This document shows positions 17,334 through 29,596 of a stretch of DNA of 53,531 nt, piece after piece. The notes below the pieces were generated by a model that was not told where the DNA came from, did not search any database, and saw nothing but the letters and a program-made list of their open reading frames with translations. Location of the stretch: the NCBI GenBank assembly GCA_000231825.2, contig JH720295.1, positions 929,953 to 983,483 of the forward strand. The letters run 5' to 3'. The DNA comes from Tetrahymena elliotti 4EA (taxonomy: Eukaryota > Ciliophora > Oligohymenophorea > Hymenostomatida > Tetrahymenidae). Numbering within the stretch: the first letter of the stretch is position 1; each line of letters begins with the position of its first letter. The translations under genes were made by a program, and so were the position numbers.

Positions 17334-17703
17334 AAAAAAAGTATTTAATAAATTGAAAAAGGTTGTGAGAAATAAGTAAAAATAATTAACTAACTAAGCT
17401 AAGTGAAGAAAGTAAATTAAAAATTTTAAATAATATTTAAGTAAATATGTTAAAAATTCAAAAAATAAAATAATATATTGAAGTTAAATATCTATCTAAA
17501 GGCTTAAAATTATATCTAATCAAAATAAAGCCAATCCATTAAAAAACAAAAACAAAGAAAGTAATCAAGAAAGAAAGAATCAAAACAAAAATAATTCAGC
17601 ATGCATATTAGATAGATATTCTTATCAATTTAATTTTTATTTTAGTTCTATTTGTAAAATAAAAGTTTAATATAAAATGTAAACAAATTATACAAGAGCT
17701 CAA

Positions 17704-17790
17704 TTGTTAAATTTTCAAGATTTGTAACAGTAAGCTGAGCTAGAACCCAAGTATAATGCTCCGTTGTCCTTAATTGAGTTTTAACTTTTA
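17704..17790 (+). repeat. Coding-like repeat unit 2
   Basis: The unit reads LLNFQDLQQQAELEPKYNAP, then LSLIEFQLL. The frame stays open for about another 65 codons downstream, to a TGA near 17984. The core has the same residues as unit 1 with different codons (TTA ATT GAG against CTA ATA GAG). Confidence 0.45.
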
Positions 17791-18106
17791 ATGAATATAA
17801 AATAATTTTTAATTAATCATTAAAAAAGTGGGATTAAAACAATAAATTTAAAAATTTTAATTACAAATAATTAAATAAATAAATAACCAGTTCTTTCCCT
17901 GAATGGAAAATATGTTGAAAGCAATAAGGAAGAACTAATTGATAATCAACAAACAAAAATAATAAAAAAAGAAGTAGCAATATGAATGAAAATATAAAGG
18001 CTTTGAATATTTTATTTTCTGAGCGAGTAACTTAATTAATTTATCAAGTTTCTATTTATTTTATATTTTTTTAACAAAATAAGTCATAAAAAAGTGTTAC
18101 AAATGA

Positions 18107-18196
18107 TTAAGCTTCAAAGTAAAAAGAATAAAGCACTTAGCTAAAAAAGAGCCTAAGCCTTGAGCTCCCTCTTCACTGAAATAAACTTCAATTTTA
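18107..18196 (+). repeat. Coding-like repeat unit 3 (broken)
   Basis: The unit reads SFKVKRIKHLAKKEPKP, then an in-frame TGA (18161-18163), then APSSL. It aligns with the FKVERLLQ part of unit 4 and the AP-SL part of units 1 and 2. The TGA and the loss of the LIE core suggest decay. Confidence 0.4.
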
Positions 18197-18501
18197 GTTT
18201 TTACAAAAACAATGTTTTAGTTAAAATGAAAAACTTTGGAAACTAAAGAGGCAGTGAAAAAATAGAAAAACAAATTGAAAATAAAAATATAAAATTTGAA
18301 GTTAAAATTGAATTAGATAAATAAAAATGTGTGATTTAGAAAGATTATATATCTCATAAGTAAGGTAAGAAATAATTATTAATAAAAATTGTAAACAAGA
18401 AAAATTTTAATAAAAAATTAGCTTGTTTTCTATCTTATTTTATTTGTGTTATTAAACTGATAATGAAATATCTACTAATCAAAAAAATGAAATTTTTTTA
18501 C

Positions 18502-18600
18502 AGCAGTTTAAGATTCAAAGTGGAAAGATTGCTACAAGCTTTTCCTAAACCAGAATATACTTCTGATACACCCTTATCCATGATTGAATTGAAGTTTTTA
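18502..18600 (+). repeat. Coding-like repeat unit 4
   Basis: The unit lies just after a TTTTTTTACAG acceptor-like site. It reads SSLRFKVERLLQAFPKPEYT, then SDTPLSMIELKFL. It is the best preserved N-terminal half of the family and links unit 3 to units 1 and 2. Confidence 0.45.
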
Positions 18601-19193
18601 ATTTTAGAAAAATATTTTTAATTAAAAATTAAAAAATTAGAAAAATATTTAAAAAGAAACATTAATAAACATTTCAAATTAAAATAAGTCTATTCAAATT
18701 AATACCAATTTCTAAGAAAATATTAAAAGATATTAAAATTAAAATAAATCTATACTAATTAATGCCAATTTCTAAATCATTATTTTATGAAGTATTCTTT
18801 TTATAAAATTATTTTAGATTAAAAACCTAATCAAAATATTAAGAAAGAAGAAAGGACTATTTTTAATTAGAATTTAAAGAATGCAAAAACACCCAAAAAT
18901 ATTAATTTTTAATGTCTTTGGTTATTTATTAATTTTAACATAAATAATTTAAGATATACCCAAATGAATAAATCTGATAAATTCATAGAATTAATAATAA
19001 ATAATGATAATTATGATGAATAATTCAAAAATAGACAATTAAATAGCAGATCAAAACTTAATGCATTCATTATTTTCTATTCTTAAAAATTAAAACAAAT
19101 TTGTTTATTAATTTATTTTTTTTGGAATGTTACTATTTTAATTGATTGATAGTTAAAATATTTTAAAAATTAAACTATTTTTACATCAGATCA

Positions 19194-19283
19194 AGCTACA
19201 AATGTTGGATATTAATACATTTCGCTAAGGTTGAGCCCAATTCAGATGCTACTTTTTCATCAATTGATTGGTCTCTTTTAAAT
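19194..19283 (+). repeat. Coding-like repeat unit 5
   Basis: The unit reads SYKCWILIHFAKVEPNSDAT, then FSSIDWSLLN. It is the most diverged member of the local array but the closest to the outlying block at 139-216. The frame runs on to a TGA near 19361. Confidence 0.38.
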
Positions 19284-19361
19284 TTAAAAAAGGAATTTAA
19301 TATTGGATAATATGATAAATTTTGCTAAAATATGTCTAATTTACCTAAGCATGAATCAAAA

Positions 19362-20610
19362 TGATTGTGATCAGAGAATTTTGAATTCAGAAATTTTTAC
19401 ATTAAGAAAAAATTATTTTATTTTAGAAATATTTAAAAATGAATAAGAATTACTTCTTTAAAATTATTAATTATGATTAAATCCTATTTCATTTTTATTA
19501 ATTCTTCTTTATGATTTAATGATCTATTTTTCCTTGTAAATTAATTAATAGCATCTATTTAAATTTTATCTAGACAACATATCCAATATTTAAACAATAT
19601 AAACTAAGTTAACATAAATAAATATTAATAAATTAGAATTAATTTGATTATTAATTTTATTTATTTATATTTTTTAATTTTTTATAATCAATTTGTTTTA
19701 AATTGAAAATAGCATTAAAAATAAAAATAGTAGAGGAATATGATTTATATATAGTAACTTAATTAAATTTAATAAAGACGTAACTAAGTTAATCTGTTTA
19801 ATGTATTTTTTGCTAGCATAATGTGGTAAGTACTGATCCTGATAAATTAGATATAAATAAATAAAAAGTAATTTTTTTGTTTTGAATGCTGAGTTATTGA
19901 GAGAAAGGAATTAAAATATGTCCTCTGTTGGCATAGTTTAATTTACCACAAATTAATTTTTTCAATAAATAAATTAGTCTTGATGAAGAAAATAACTAAA
20001 TAAAATTGTATGTTTATAGATGTTAATTTGTGAAAATAGATAAATTTATTAGGAAATACCTAGTAAAGAGAAGAATAATTAAAATCAAGAAAACAATAAT
20101 CTTTTTTTGTATTTTTCAGATTATCAAGCTGTAAAAAAAAATAGAAACAAACAAACAAACAAAAAATACAAAAAATTAGTTATTTTAAGATTTAATTCAT
20201 TCGTGTTATAAATTTTAAGTTATGAATTTTATCAAACCAAAGATGAGCCAGCTTTTTTTTAATTTTTTTTCAGGGTGTAAATGTATTAATTATTTTTTGT
20301 AATTTAGTTTAATAACAAAACATTTCCTTGATTTTGATTCGCTAATTTTTTGTTTGACTTATTTAGTTTTATTATATTTTTGTTTAAATAGCACAAAATA
20401 GAAAATATTGATCAGATTTTTGCATTAAAAATTATAACTTTAGCTGAAGGTTTTTAATTTTCTAAGAATCAATATAGAAATTTAGCATAATTTTGTGGTT
20501 TTAATAAGTGGAAAAGAACAAATGTAAATTATTTACTTTTGTTCCAGAAATATGTAAAAGATATGAGCGTTCACCTTTGTAATTGTTACAGCCTTTTAAT
20601 ATGACCAAGT
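19362..20610. other. Intergenic, no gene seen
   Basis: A+T-rich sequence with short AAC/AAAC runs (about 20145-20165) and poly-T tracts. No exon-like block was recognised on either strand. Confidence 0.45.
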
Positions 20611-20617
20611 TTAGTTA

Positions 20618-20640
20618 GCGAGTGAGTGAGTGAGTGAGTG

Positions 20641-20674
<34 letters not shown>
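20618..20674. repeat. Tetranucleotide microsatellite, (GAGT)n then (TAGT)n
   Basis: The sequence is a run of GAGT repeats followed without break by TAGT repeats, together about 57 bases. The switch from GAGT to TAGT inside one array suggests a point change that spread by slippage. Confidence 0.95.
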
Positions 20675-20679
20675 CTTGC

Positions 20680-21390
20680 TTTTGTTAAGATAATTAATTA
20701 ATTAATTATGGGAATTGATTTACTTATTTTTTTTTTGATAATTGAAAGTTATTTTATAAATGAATGAATTTGATTAAAGAGACTAGTGTAAACAAAAAGA
20801 AAGGAAATAAATAAATCATTGATAATTAATAATATAATTTGATTTTTAATTTGGATGTTTACAGTATTTCATGATATTTGAATGAGCTTCTCAAGAAAAT
20901 TCAATTTGAAATTTAATTAATTATTAAAAATTATCTATTTTTTCTTAGAAACTAGGTATTTATTTGTCTGATTTTGTGATTTTGGATGTGTAAGCAGAAT
21001 GAAATTTTTTATTTAAGAGTTGACTCTAATTTTAGGAATGTAATACTTAATTAGGTGGAAACTTATAATTTGAGTCTAGAATTTGAATCTAAAGAATAAA
21101 TTAATAAATTAAATATTTACCCTTCCTAAAAAATTGATTGAATATGCAATATCTAGAAGTAAAACGTATTTTATCAGTAAACCTACTAAATAAATCCATG
21201 CAATTTGTATGTTTATATCTATAGAATATATATATATATAGATATTATCGAATCAAACATTATATTTGACAACACAGATATTTATTAAATTTAAAAAGCT
21301 TCTATTAATAATAAATAAAACAAGCAGTAATAATAATTTTTATAACATATATAATTAATATTAATAATAATCGCAACGTAGAATCTTTTA
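20680..21390. other. Upstream region of copy B
   Basis: Intergenic A+T-rich DNA with an (AT)n tract near 21224-21240. No gene was seen. It should hold the promoter of the gene at 21391, but no motif can be named. Confidence 0.45.
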
Positions 21391-24300
21391 ATGAAAAACA
21401 TTTCTAAGGCCATAAAAAACTACCTCTTTTAGCTGTTTTAGACAGTTTTAGAGATAATTGAAGACAAGCCAAACTTCTTGATTGGCAAGAAAATATATTG
21501 TTTCTTGATGACGATCAATATTTTTTAGATAAGTGGGTACATTTTTTGTACACATGGAGAAAGACTTCTTTATGATGAAAAAATTACAATAGTAGCCCAT
21601 GTTAATGAAGTTTCAACTGGCACATACTTGCTCCTCTTAAAGGGAAATGATACCTTAACTATTATTTTCTTTTTGGCGATTTAGTTTATAGTCTATTCTT
21701 ACACCATTTATGTCATTTTTTTAAACTACGTTAAAAACCAGCAAAGATCGTGGTACTTATAAAACAAGAAAAGCTTTATGAAAATTAATTAGATGCTTAT
21801 TATTTTTTTTACTCTTTATTATTGGATTTTTCTGACCCCTTTTACAGAAATAGGACTAGGGATGCTTTCATGCAATGAGAATGCCTTTCTCTAAGAATTT
21901 AGGTAACAAGGAAATTGTAGTGATAAACCTCAAATTTGGAATATTTTAGGGGGTTTCGGTGTAGTTTTATCAGTGACTACTAATATTCTTATTAGTTTTT
22001 TCTTTAGAAATTATGAATTCTGTGAGAGTAACCTATTGAAGAGACCTTTTGCATATATACAAATTCCAATTATCTTTTCTTTCTTCTTTTTGTAAATGAT
22101 TTATTATCTAGGTGAAGTGCTTCCTTCCTATTTTAGATATATTATTGCCCAGGTTATGGGTATCTCTATGATTCTTGATATCTTCTTAAATTACCCATAC
22201 AGAGATTAAATGATTTCAATTTTCTATATAATTGGTTCTTCATTTTTTTGGGTTAGTCATACTATTTTAACTGTATTTTATAATATGGATTCTTTTCAAA
22301 GCACGGAGTTATTTTACCTAATGAGTTTTTCTATCATGCTTGTAGCTTTTATGATCTACGCTATTTCAAGATACCAATATAATTCTATAATCAACTAGTC
22401 TGGTTCTAATTTACGAAGCAAATCTAGGTAACTTACATTAATAAAATATTACTTAACTTTTAGCAAACAGTCAAATCTATCCACAAAAACATGATTAATT
22501 TTGAGTTTTTTATGATTTTAGCAGATTTTTGATTAAATAATTACACCATTTTTAGCAATTAAAAATATTCCAAATTTAAACCAAAAGACACAATATTTAC
22601 TAAAAAAGCTCCAATTAATATTAAATTGTTTACTTATTTTCTTATTCAAATAATACAAGAGAAATAAACAAGAAATTTTTAAACATGGAAGAAATTACAA
22701 AAAATATGAAAAGAATTTTTTGGGTGTTGGTAAATTAAAAATAATTAAGAGCCTCAAATAATCAGAGTAAACTAAAAATTTTCAATCACCGAAAAGTCAT
22801 GTGTAATTAAGAAACCAAAAGATTTAATTAATCGAAAGTAAATATTTTCATCTAAACACAAACAAAGAAATATTTTGCTAAAACCACAAACTTTTTGATA
22901 CTTATTTGGAGAATAAAATACACAAGTAAGACAAATTAATGAAAAATTATTAATAAAAATAAATAAACATTTAACATAATCATTTTCATCTTAGCAAATT
23001 ACTTAATATTTTTGTAATATAAAGCAGTAGTACAGTTAGTAATATTGATTTTTATTTAGAATAATTTTGGCTTGCTAGCTAATAAGCTCAAAAAAGTGAT
23101 ATGAGTTAATTTAATTTGCTTTAGATGGTTTCTTAACACAAAGAGCACTGCTTGAGGGAAGTATGTAATTGTAAGCAAGAAAACTTGTATGATGATAAAC
23201 ATCAGTTGAATATAGATTTAGTTATGAATATCATAGATACAGTATTCAGAGATTGCATGTAAAGCAAGACAGCAACTAAAAATAGAGCTATTAGAGAGCA
23301 TTTATTTCTGAAATACATTACTTTTATTTCTAAATTCTAAAGAAATCCCCTTCGCTCTTACTACGAGTTAAAAAAATACTACAAAATGTATCCAAAAGAT
23401 AATTCATCATATTTTATTGGTGTCTGCCAAGTACTAGCAAAAACATTCAAATAAATGATCACTGCTAACTAAGAGCTTCTTTATTCAACATAAAAGATAG
23501 AATAAAGATCTACCTTCAATTCTAAAATCACTCTTACCATCAAAGAAATCTTAAAAACCTTTGAAATATAAAACGCCCTTGTTCCCCTTCTTTCTAAATA
23601 TACTCAAAAAAAAATTCAGCATTTCAAGCAACTAAAAACAAGTGTTTCATCAATGGATACTCTGAGAATTATATCAAAAGACCTTTATACTAAATTCATG
23701 TATTTAAAGCATCAGTTTAGTCAATATTCTCAATCATTTTCTAAAATTACTAAGCTAGAGCCTAACTTCATTTTATAAAAAGTAAGTTAATTTACAAAAA
23801 TATTAAATTACTTCTTTAATTTTTTAAAATGTAATCTTTCTCTTAAAAAATACAAAGAAGAATTTACTCATAAAATATATTTTTTAGAAGTGAATTATAA
23901 TAAGATAAAAAATAAATCTTATTTTATAAATGATTTAAATAGATTCTTTAGATATTTTAGATTATCATTTACAATGAAGTAAAGAAGCCTCTGCATTTAG
24001 AAAGATAGATGATGCATTTAATTTAAAAAGGATCAGCTAGACCTATGGATGAGCTAAACTCATTTAATTTAATTAAAGGAAACATAATATCTATTTTTAC
24101 TAGTGTGAATTAAAATTATAAAATATTAAATCAACCTAATAGTTCTCTAACTAATTTCTTCGGATATAATCAGATTGAATTCTCCAGTATTAAAAAAATA
24201 GAAGATCTTATGCCACCTTACATTTCAAATATACACTCATAATTAGTAAATGGATTTATCCACTCAGGATAATCCCCTTTTCTCTCTATTTGTAATAGAG

Positions 24301-27300
24301 TATTTTCTATTAACAAGTATGGCTTCATTTTTCCTGTAAATTTGTAAATTTCTATTAACTATTCCTTCCAAGACGATTTCAGAATGAGTGCAACCCTTTT
24401 AAAGCTAATTTCTTAGAAAGGATATATCGTATTCAATTAATCTGGATCAATCAAAGGAATAGATAAGAATTTCTTTTCTAGTTTTTTTGATCTAAAAATT
24501 TTGGAAGAAAATGAAAACTTTTAAGAAAATACTTAGAATGTAGATTTATTTGATTATTTTTGAATATGAATACTTTAACTTATATTTATCCATTAATTAG
24601 GAAGATGAACAACAGTCTCTCATTTTAAAAGAAATTAAAAAAATTAATATTTTCCTGTTTATGCCATGTCTTATTAAATCTGTTAAAGAGTTTTTAAATT
24701 AGCAATGGACTTTGAAAGAAAATTAACATGAGGCCCAATAAAACAACAATGATAAATAAGATGATAAAAATACAATTTTAAAATCAATCAGTCGAAGATT
24801 GTTATTCAGTAAAAATGATATTAAATTAGAAATACCTTTCAACTTAATTGAGATTAATCAATCTATTGAACAATCATTTCAAAATTATTTACAAGAAATT
24901 AAATTTAACACAAACTAATCTTAGAAAGGCAATAATAAATAATCTTCTAAAACCAACTCCTTCTCAAACAAATTTGATGCTTTGAATTTTTTCTAAAAAT
25001 TCTACAAAACAAATAAAACTGTAAACTTCTTTCTTTTTTTCAAAAATTATTTTTTTAATTTCTTTCCAATTATTTTGATATCAAAACCAAATTAAAAGCC
25101 TTTAGAAATAAAAAACAGCTTTAGTAGAAAGATACATTAATAATTTAGATTCTACATGATAAAATAACACATCATTAATTGCAATATAAATTTAATTACA
25201 ATCATAAAAGATACCCAAATTTTGGAATATTTGATATCCCTTTTTAGTATAAAAATAATTTTGAGCAAATTGAATAAATTTGAAATTGAAAAAATAAAAA
25301 AGTGAGCTAGTAATTTCAAAAATTCAAAAATTTATAGTGATTATTTTGATAATTCACCAAATTAAAATTTGGGTAGAAAAAGTTTGTTTGAAGATATTTT
25401 ATTTAAGATCAATAGAGGTTACACTTACTCTACAATCTAAATTAAAAAAATTGTTTCATCACTATTTTTATTAATATTTTTATTTTAAATAGGAATGGAG
25501 TAAAATGAACTGCCTAAAGAGTCTTAGTTGCTAGGCTAATTTAATAGTCCATATTATAAATAGTTCTAATTAAAGACACTAGCATATTGTATAAGATTAG
25601 GAGTTTATTTTCGAGCTTGAAATAAATGATTTAAAAGAGAATAAGTAAAGAGTTTTAAATACTAAAGATCTTGAACATAAATTGTCAAATGTTCATACCT
25701 AAAAGGAGAACGAAAGCGAAAATGGAATATCAGAATCAGCAAATAATACAGATTTTTCTTCTGAGAATGAAGATTCCAACAAATTAAAAAGCTTCATTAA
25801 AATGAAAAGCTAAACCTCAAAAGAATTAAAAACAAAAAGAGATTCTCTAATAAATCTTTCAAAAGCCTAAAATCAAAACTCTTGTAAATTAATTGAGTAA
25901 AATAATTCTCCAGAGAATTATTAAAAAATAAAAACCACAAGTTTAACTCTAGTTTAACCCTAACCAACAAAAATAGAATCAAATAAAATAATTAATAATA
26001 CTATTAATGTTATAGATGAGAGCTCTAATAAATTTCTATAGAAAGAAAGAACTCTTGAAGAAGAGCATAACATAGTAAATTATATGAGTCAAATGACATC
26101 AAATAGAAATCTTATTTCTTAATAAGAATTAGAGCTTGCATGGATAAGTCCTCGTCATTTCAAAAGTGAAGAAAATTACCATAATTTTAATTAAGATCAA
26201 ACTAAACAAGACAGTGGAAAACACCTTTCTAAGACTAATATTTAATCTGATAAATCAATAAATTAGTTAAATAATCAAACAACTCAGCTAATTACTTCCT
26301 CAAATAATATCAATAGTCCTATTTCAGCTTAACTTCTTTAAAAGAATTATTAACCATTCGAAAAAAGCTATGACCAAAAAATTGCAAGTAATAATGACAG
26401 TTTTTAATTGATAGAACTTTTTAGAAAAAAAAGCCATTAGAATTAAATTGCTAAAAATAGAAAAATTTCACATGCTAAATACTAAACTTAAAATGGTATT
26501 TAAAATTAATTAGATTAATAAAACACTGTTTAAGAAATTGAAAACATAAAGAAAAAGAGTACACCATCTCGTCCAACAAACAATACAGATAAATAAGAAA
26601 AAGATGAGATAAAACTAGATAAATAATTGAAAATGGAAAATATTCATGAAGGTTCATCTACTACTTCCAGCAGCTCAAGCAGATAAAATCTTATTGTTTA
26701 TTAAATCATTCATAAAAGATCAATTAAAAGCAATTTTAAAATAATTTTCTTATTAGGTAAAATTCATTCGTTTATTTCTATTTTTAAAAATAAACATTTT
26801 ATTATTAATAGCTTTTAATATTGTAGCATTTATTGGTATTTCTTTAGCCTATCATATTGTGATATAAAATCATTTGAATAAAATTTAGAGTTCTTTAAAT
26901 ACTAGCTAATAATAATCTCTTTTAGGGTAATATTATGATAAGTAGGCTTTGACTTCATTAGTTAAATATGAATATGATTTAAATATGCTACCAAAAGAAC
27001 TATAGAGTGTTGCTGATTCTTTTGATTAAAATTTCTGCAATCAAATATCATCTAATTTCTAGCTAGAGTTATCAAAAAATGTTAACTAAATTATTGAACT
27101 CAGCTAAACCTCAGATGTTAATCACATTTTTACTTTTTCATCAAAGTAATTTATTTATTTAAACTTTTTATCATTTATTTATTCTTGATTTCATTTTAAT
27201 ATTCATTCAAATACCCTGTCTACTTTTTTACTAACTTATCCTACCTTTACTTATTTAATTATCAGTAAAAAATAGAGGGTTTTAATTGAATACATTTTTT

Positions 27301-28819
27301 ATTGATTAAAGATTTAATAATAAATATGATTAATTTTATTAATGAAATAAATAGTTAAAAAGTATCAGTTGAAGTAAGATAATTGGAATTTTATTTACTT
27401 TCTTTGGAAAAGATAAAAGCTGTTTGTGGGTAAGATCCAATGAATCAAACTTAGATAAATAGTATATACTTTATGTATGATAATTAACTGATCATTTAAA
27501 GTAATTCGAGAGGTTTTATTCAAAAGAATATAGATAAACAGAATGAAATAATAGACTAGTTACAGCTGAATATCTTTTTAATAGCCATAGTTACTAGTGT
27601 AGTATCTGTAATAGCTTCTATTCTTACTATTCCTTTAATGAAGTCAATTAATAAATTCTAAGAAATTATTTATTTCGTGCTTTCAAGGACTACTTTTGAA
27701 GAAGCTGAAAGAGAAATCTCCAAATTAGAACTATTTCATAAAAATCTGATGGATAAGGATAATAGTTGGATTGAATACAACTTTTGCAGTGACTTTATTT
27801 TAGAGAGAGCTAATAATCGAATTAACTCTAAAGAAGGTTCAATAACTGCTCACTCAACTCAAGCTTCATAAATATCATAAAGATAAAAAAGAATTTCAAG
27901 TAAAACTCAACAATAGCACATCAGCTCTAAAATTAGAGACTAAAAACTGTCTTTTATCAAATACTTTTTGTAGCTTTCTTTTTTCGGCTTGACTGCAGTT
28001 TGTTTCTTAGCCGCTTCCATCATCTTTTTTTAACAAGAGAAATCTTATTTGAAGGAATAGTTAGAAGTGTTCAATACTACGATGAAAACAAAATTATGTT
28101 TTCACTCTATAATTACACTCAGTGAAATAACTTTTAGAAAAGATATTATTTAATAATTTGATACAAACTTTCCTTTTGATTAATATTCAGAAGTTATTTC
28201 TATTTTCAATAAAGATTTAAGTATCTTAAGCTCATATACTACTTACATGTCAAGTGCAATTTAAAACAAAAAAATCTTTGAAAACCAACACATGAGTAAC
28301 TTATAAAAGCTATTTAACTCTAATTTATGTGATCAATTTCCTGACTAAGAACTATGCTCAAGCTCTAATTAATCAACAATTAAACAGCAAGCAAACAATG
28401 GATTTTTTTCTGTAATTTCTAGCTATTTAAATTATTTCTAATAATTTAACAAACTTCTACAAAGTAGATTAAGTAAAGATGAAATAACTCAACTATCTTG
28501 GGATTATTCTTCTCTTGATTAATACAAATATCTTATAGCCTAAGGATTTTCATTGCCAGTTGAAACTTTTAATCTTATTCAAAATTAACTTTACACACTT
28601 ATTGTAGATTTAATTAACTTAATTTAGCAGTTTTACACATTATACATGGTAATAGGAGAAATCACATTGATAGTAATCTGGTTAATATTTAGTGCCTACT
28701 TAAAGTAAAAAATTAACTTAGACATATAATCTGCTTAATTTGCTCTTACATGTTTACCTTTCTAAAAGGCACAAGAAGAAACAACTATTTACCTATTAAA
28801 ATCTATTTTCAAATATTGA
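21391..28819 (+). CDS. Large multi-pass membrane protein with PAS-like domain, TmcB-like (copy B)
   Basis: Exons are 21391-22427, 23040-23781, 23943-24539, 24601-25020, 25493-26756, 26812-27145 and 27355-28819. They total 5859 nt, in frame, for 1952 aa. This is a tandem paralogue of the gene at 9679. All six introns sit at the same positions and phases, and exons 1, 3 and 6 have identical lengths (1037, 597 and 334 nt). Intron sequences and lengths differ. Membrane topology, the Cys-rich segment (CLREVCNCK), the PAS-like core (GYNQIEFSSIKKIEDLMP) and the Ser-rich run before exon 6 are all conserved. The low-complexity region encoded by exon 5 is the most diverged part. As with copy A, a membrane sensor role is plausible from the PAS-like domain but unproven. 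Both copies use TAA/TAG freely for Gln, and nothing suggests that either is a pseudogene. Confidence 0.86.
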
Positions 28820-29596
28820 TTTTTAGATAAAATTAATTATCTCATCAAAATAAAAAAACAAAATAATAAATAAATAATTTGTAATTATTACCTAGAATCT
28901 AACTAATTAACTAACTAAATTAATTGTAAATATTTTATAGTTTATTCTCTTCAAATATATACTATTACAAATTTCCTGAAAAAACTTAAGATAACAGCAT
29001 TTTCTTTATTATTTTAATTTGTAAAACAATTTCATATTTAAAAATTTATGAGATTACTTAAGATTTTGTAATATGTTTAATTTTGAACAAAAAAAAACAG
29101 TTTAATTTAAATATTTTAAATAAATTATGATTTAGCTGTAAAGTCCTAACAAATTTATGAAGAGAACAAACTAAAAATAATAATTAAAAAATACAAAAAA
29201 TATCTTAAATTAACTCCTTGAATCTTTGAATGCTACCTTGATTGGGATAAAACAAAAAGTAGATAATTTCTCAAATTAAATATTTTTAATTTGTAATACT
29301 ATTTTAGATTTATATTACATATATATTTTGCAAAATCTTATTTCTTAACAAATAGAAACATAAAAAATTAAATCATTTTCATTAAATCATAAATAGAATA
29401 TGACATTTTATTTAGAAGTCCTATAAAATAAAAATATGTGAAGAACTTACTTACTTAAAACAATAATTATATAATAGAAAAAATATCATAATTTAACTCT
29501 TTAAATCCCATTTTTTTTTTGGTAAAACAATAATTATATTTCTCAAATCAATACATTTGAACAAGTAAGTTATCATTTAAGCAAATTTAATTATTT
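28820..29596. other. Convergent intergenic region with an imperfect repeat
   Basis: This region lies between the 3' ends of copy B (+) and the kinase-TPR gene (-). About 29140-29300 and 29415-29560 look like diverged copies of one another. Both contain AAGTCCTA, a GAAGA(A)C stretch, a TTTAACTC-TT-AATC block and GGATAAAAC/GGTAAAACA. No gene was seen. Confidence 0.45.

Noticed and set aside
17229..19283. One multi-exon gene built from all five repeat units
   Set aside because: Unit 1 ends in TGA with no usable GT donor before it, and unit 3 has an internal TGA, so a simple joined model fails.
25797..26657. Two minus-strand ORFs of about 60 codons
   Set aside because: They lie opposite exon 5 of copy B, whose Lys/Gln/Asn-rich low complexity gives hydrophobic antisense frames.
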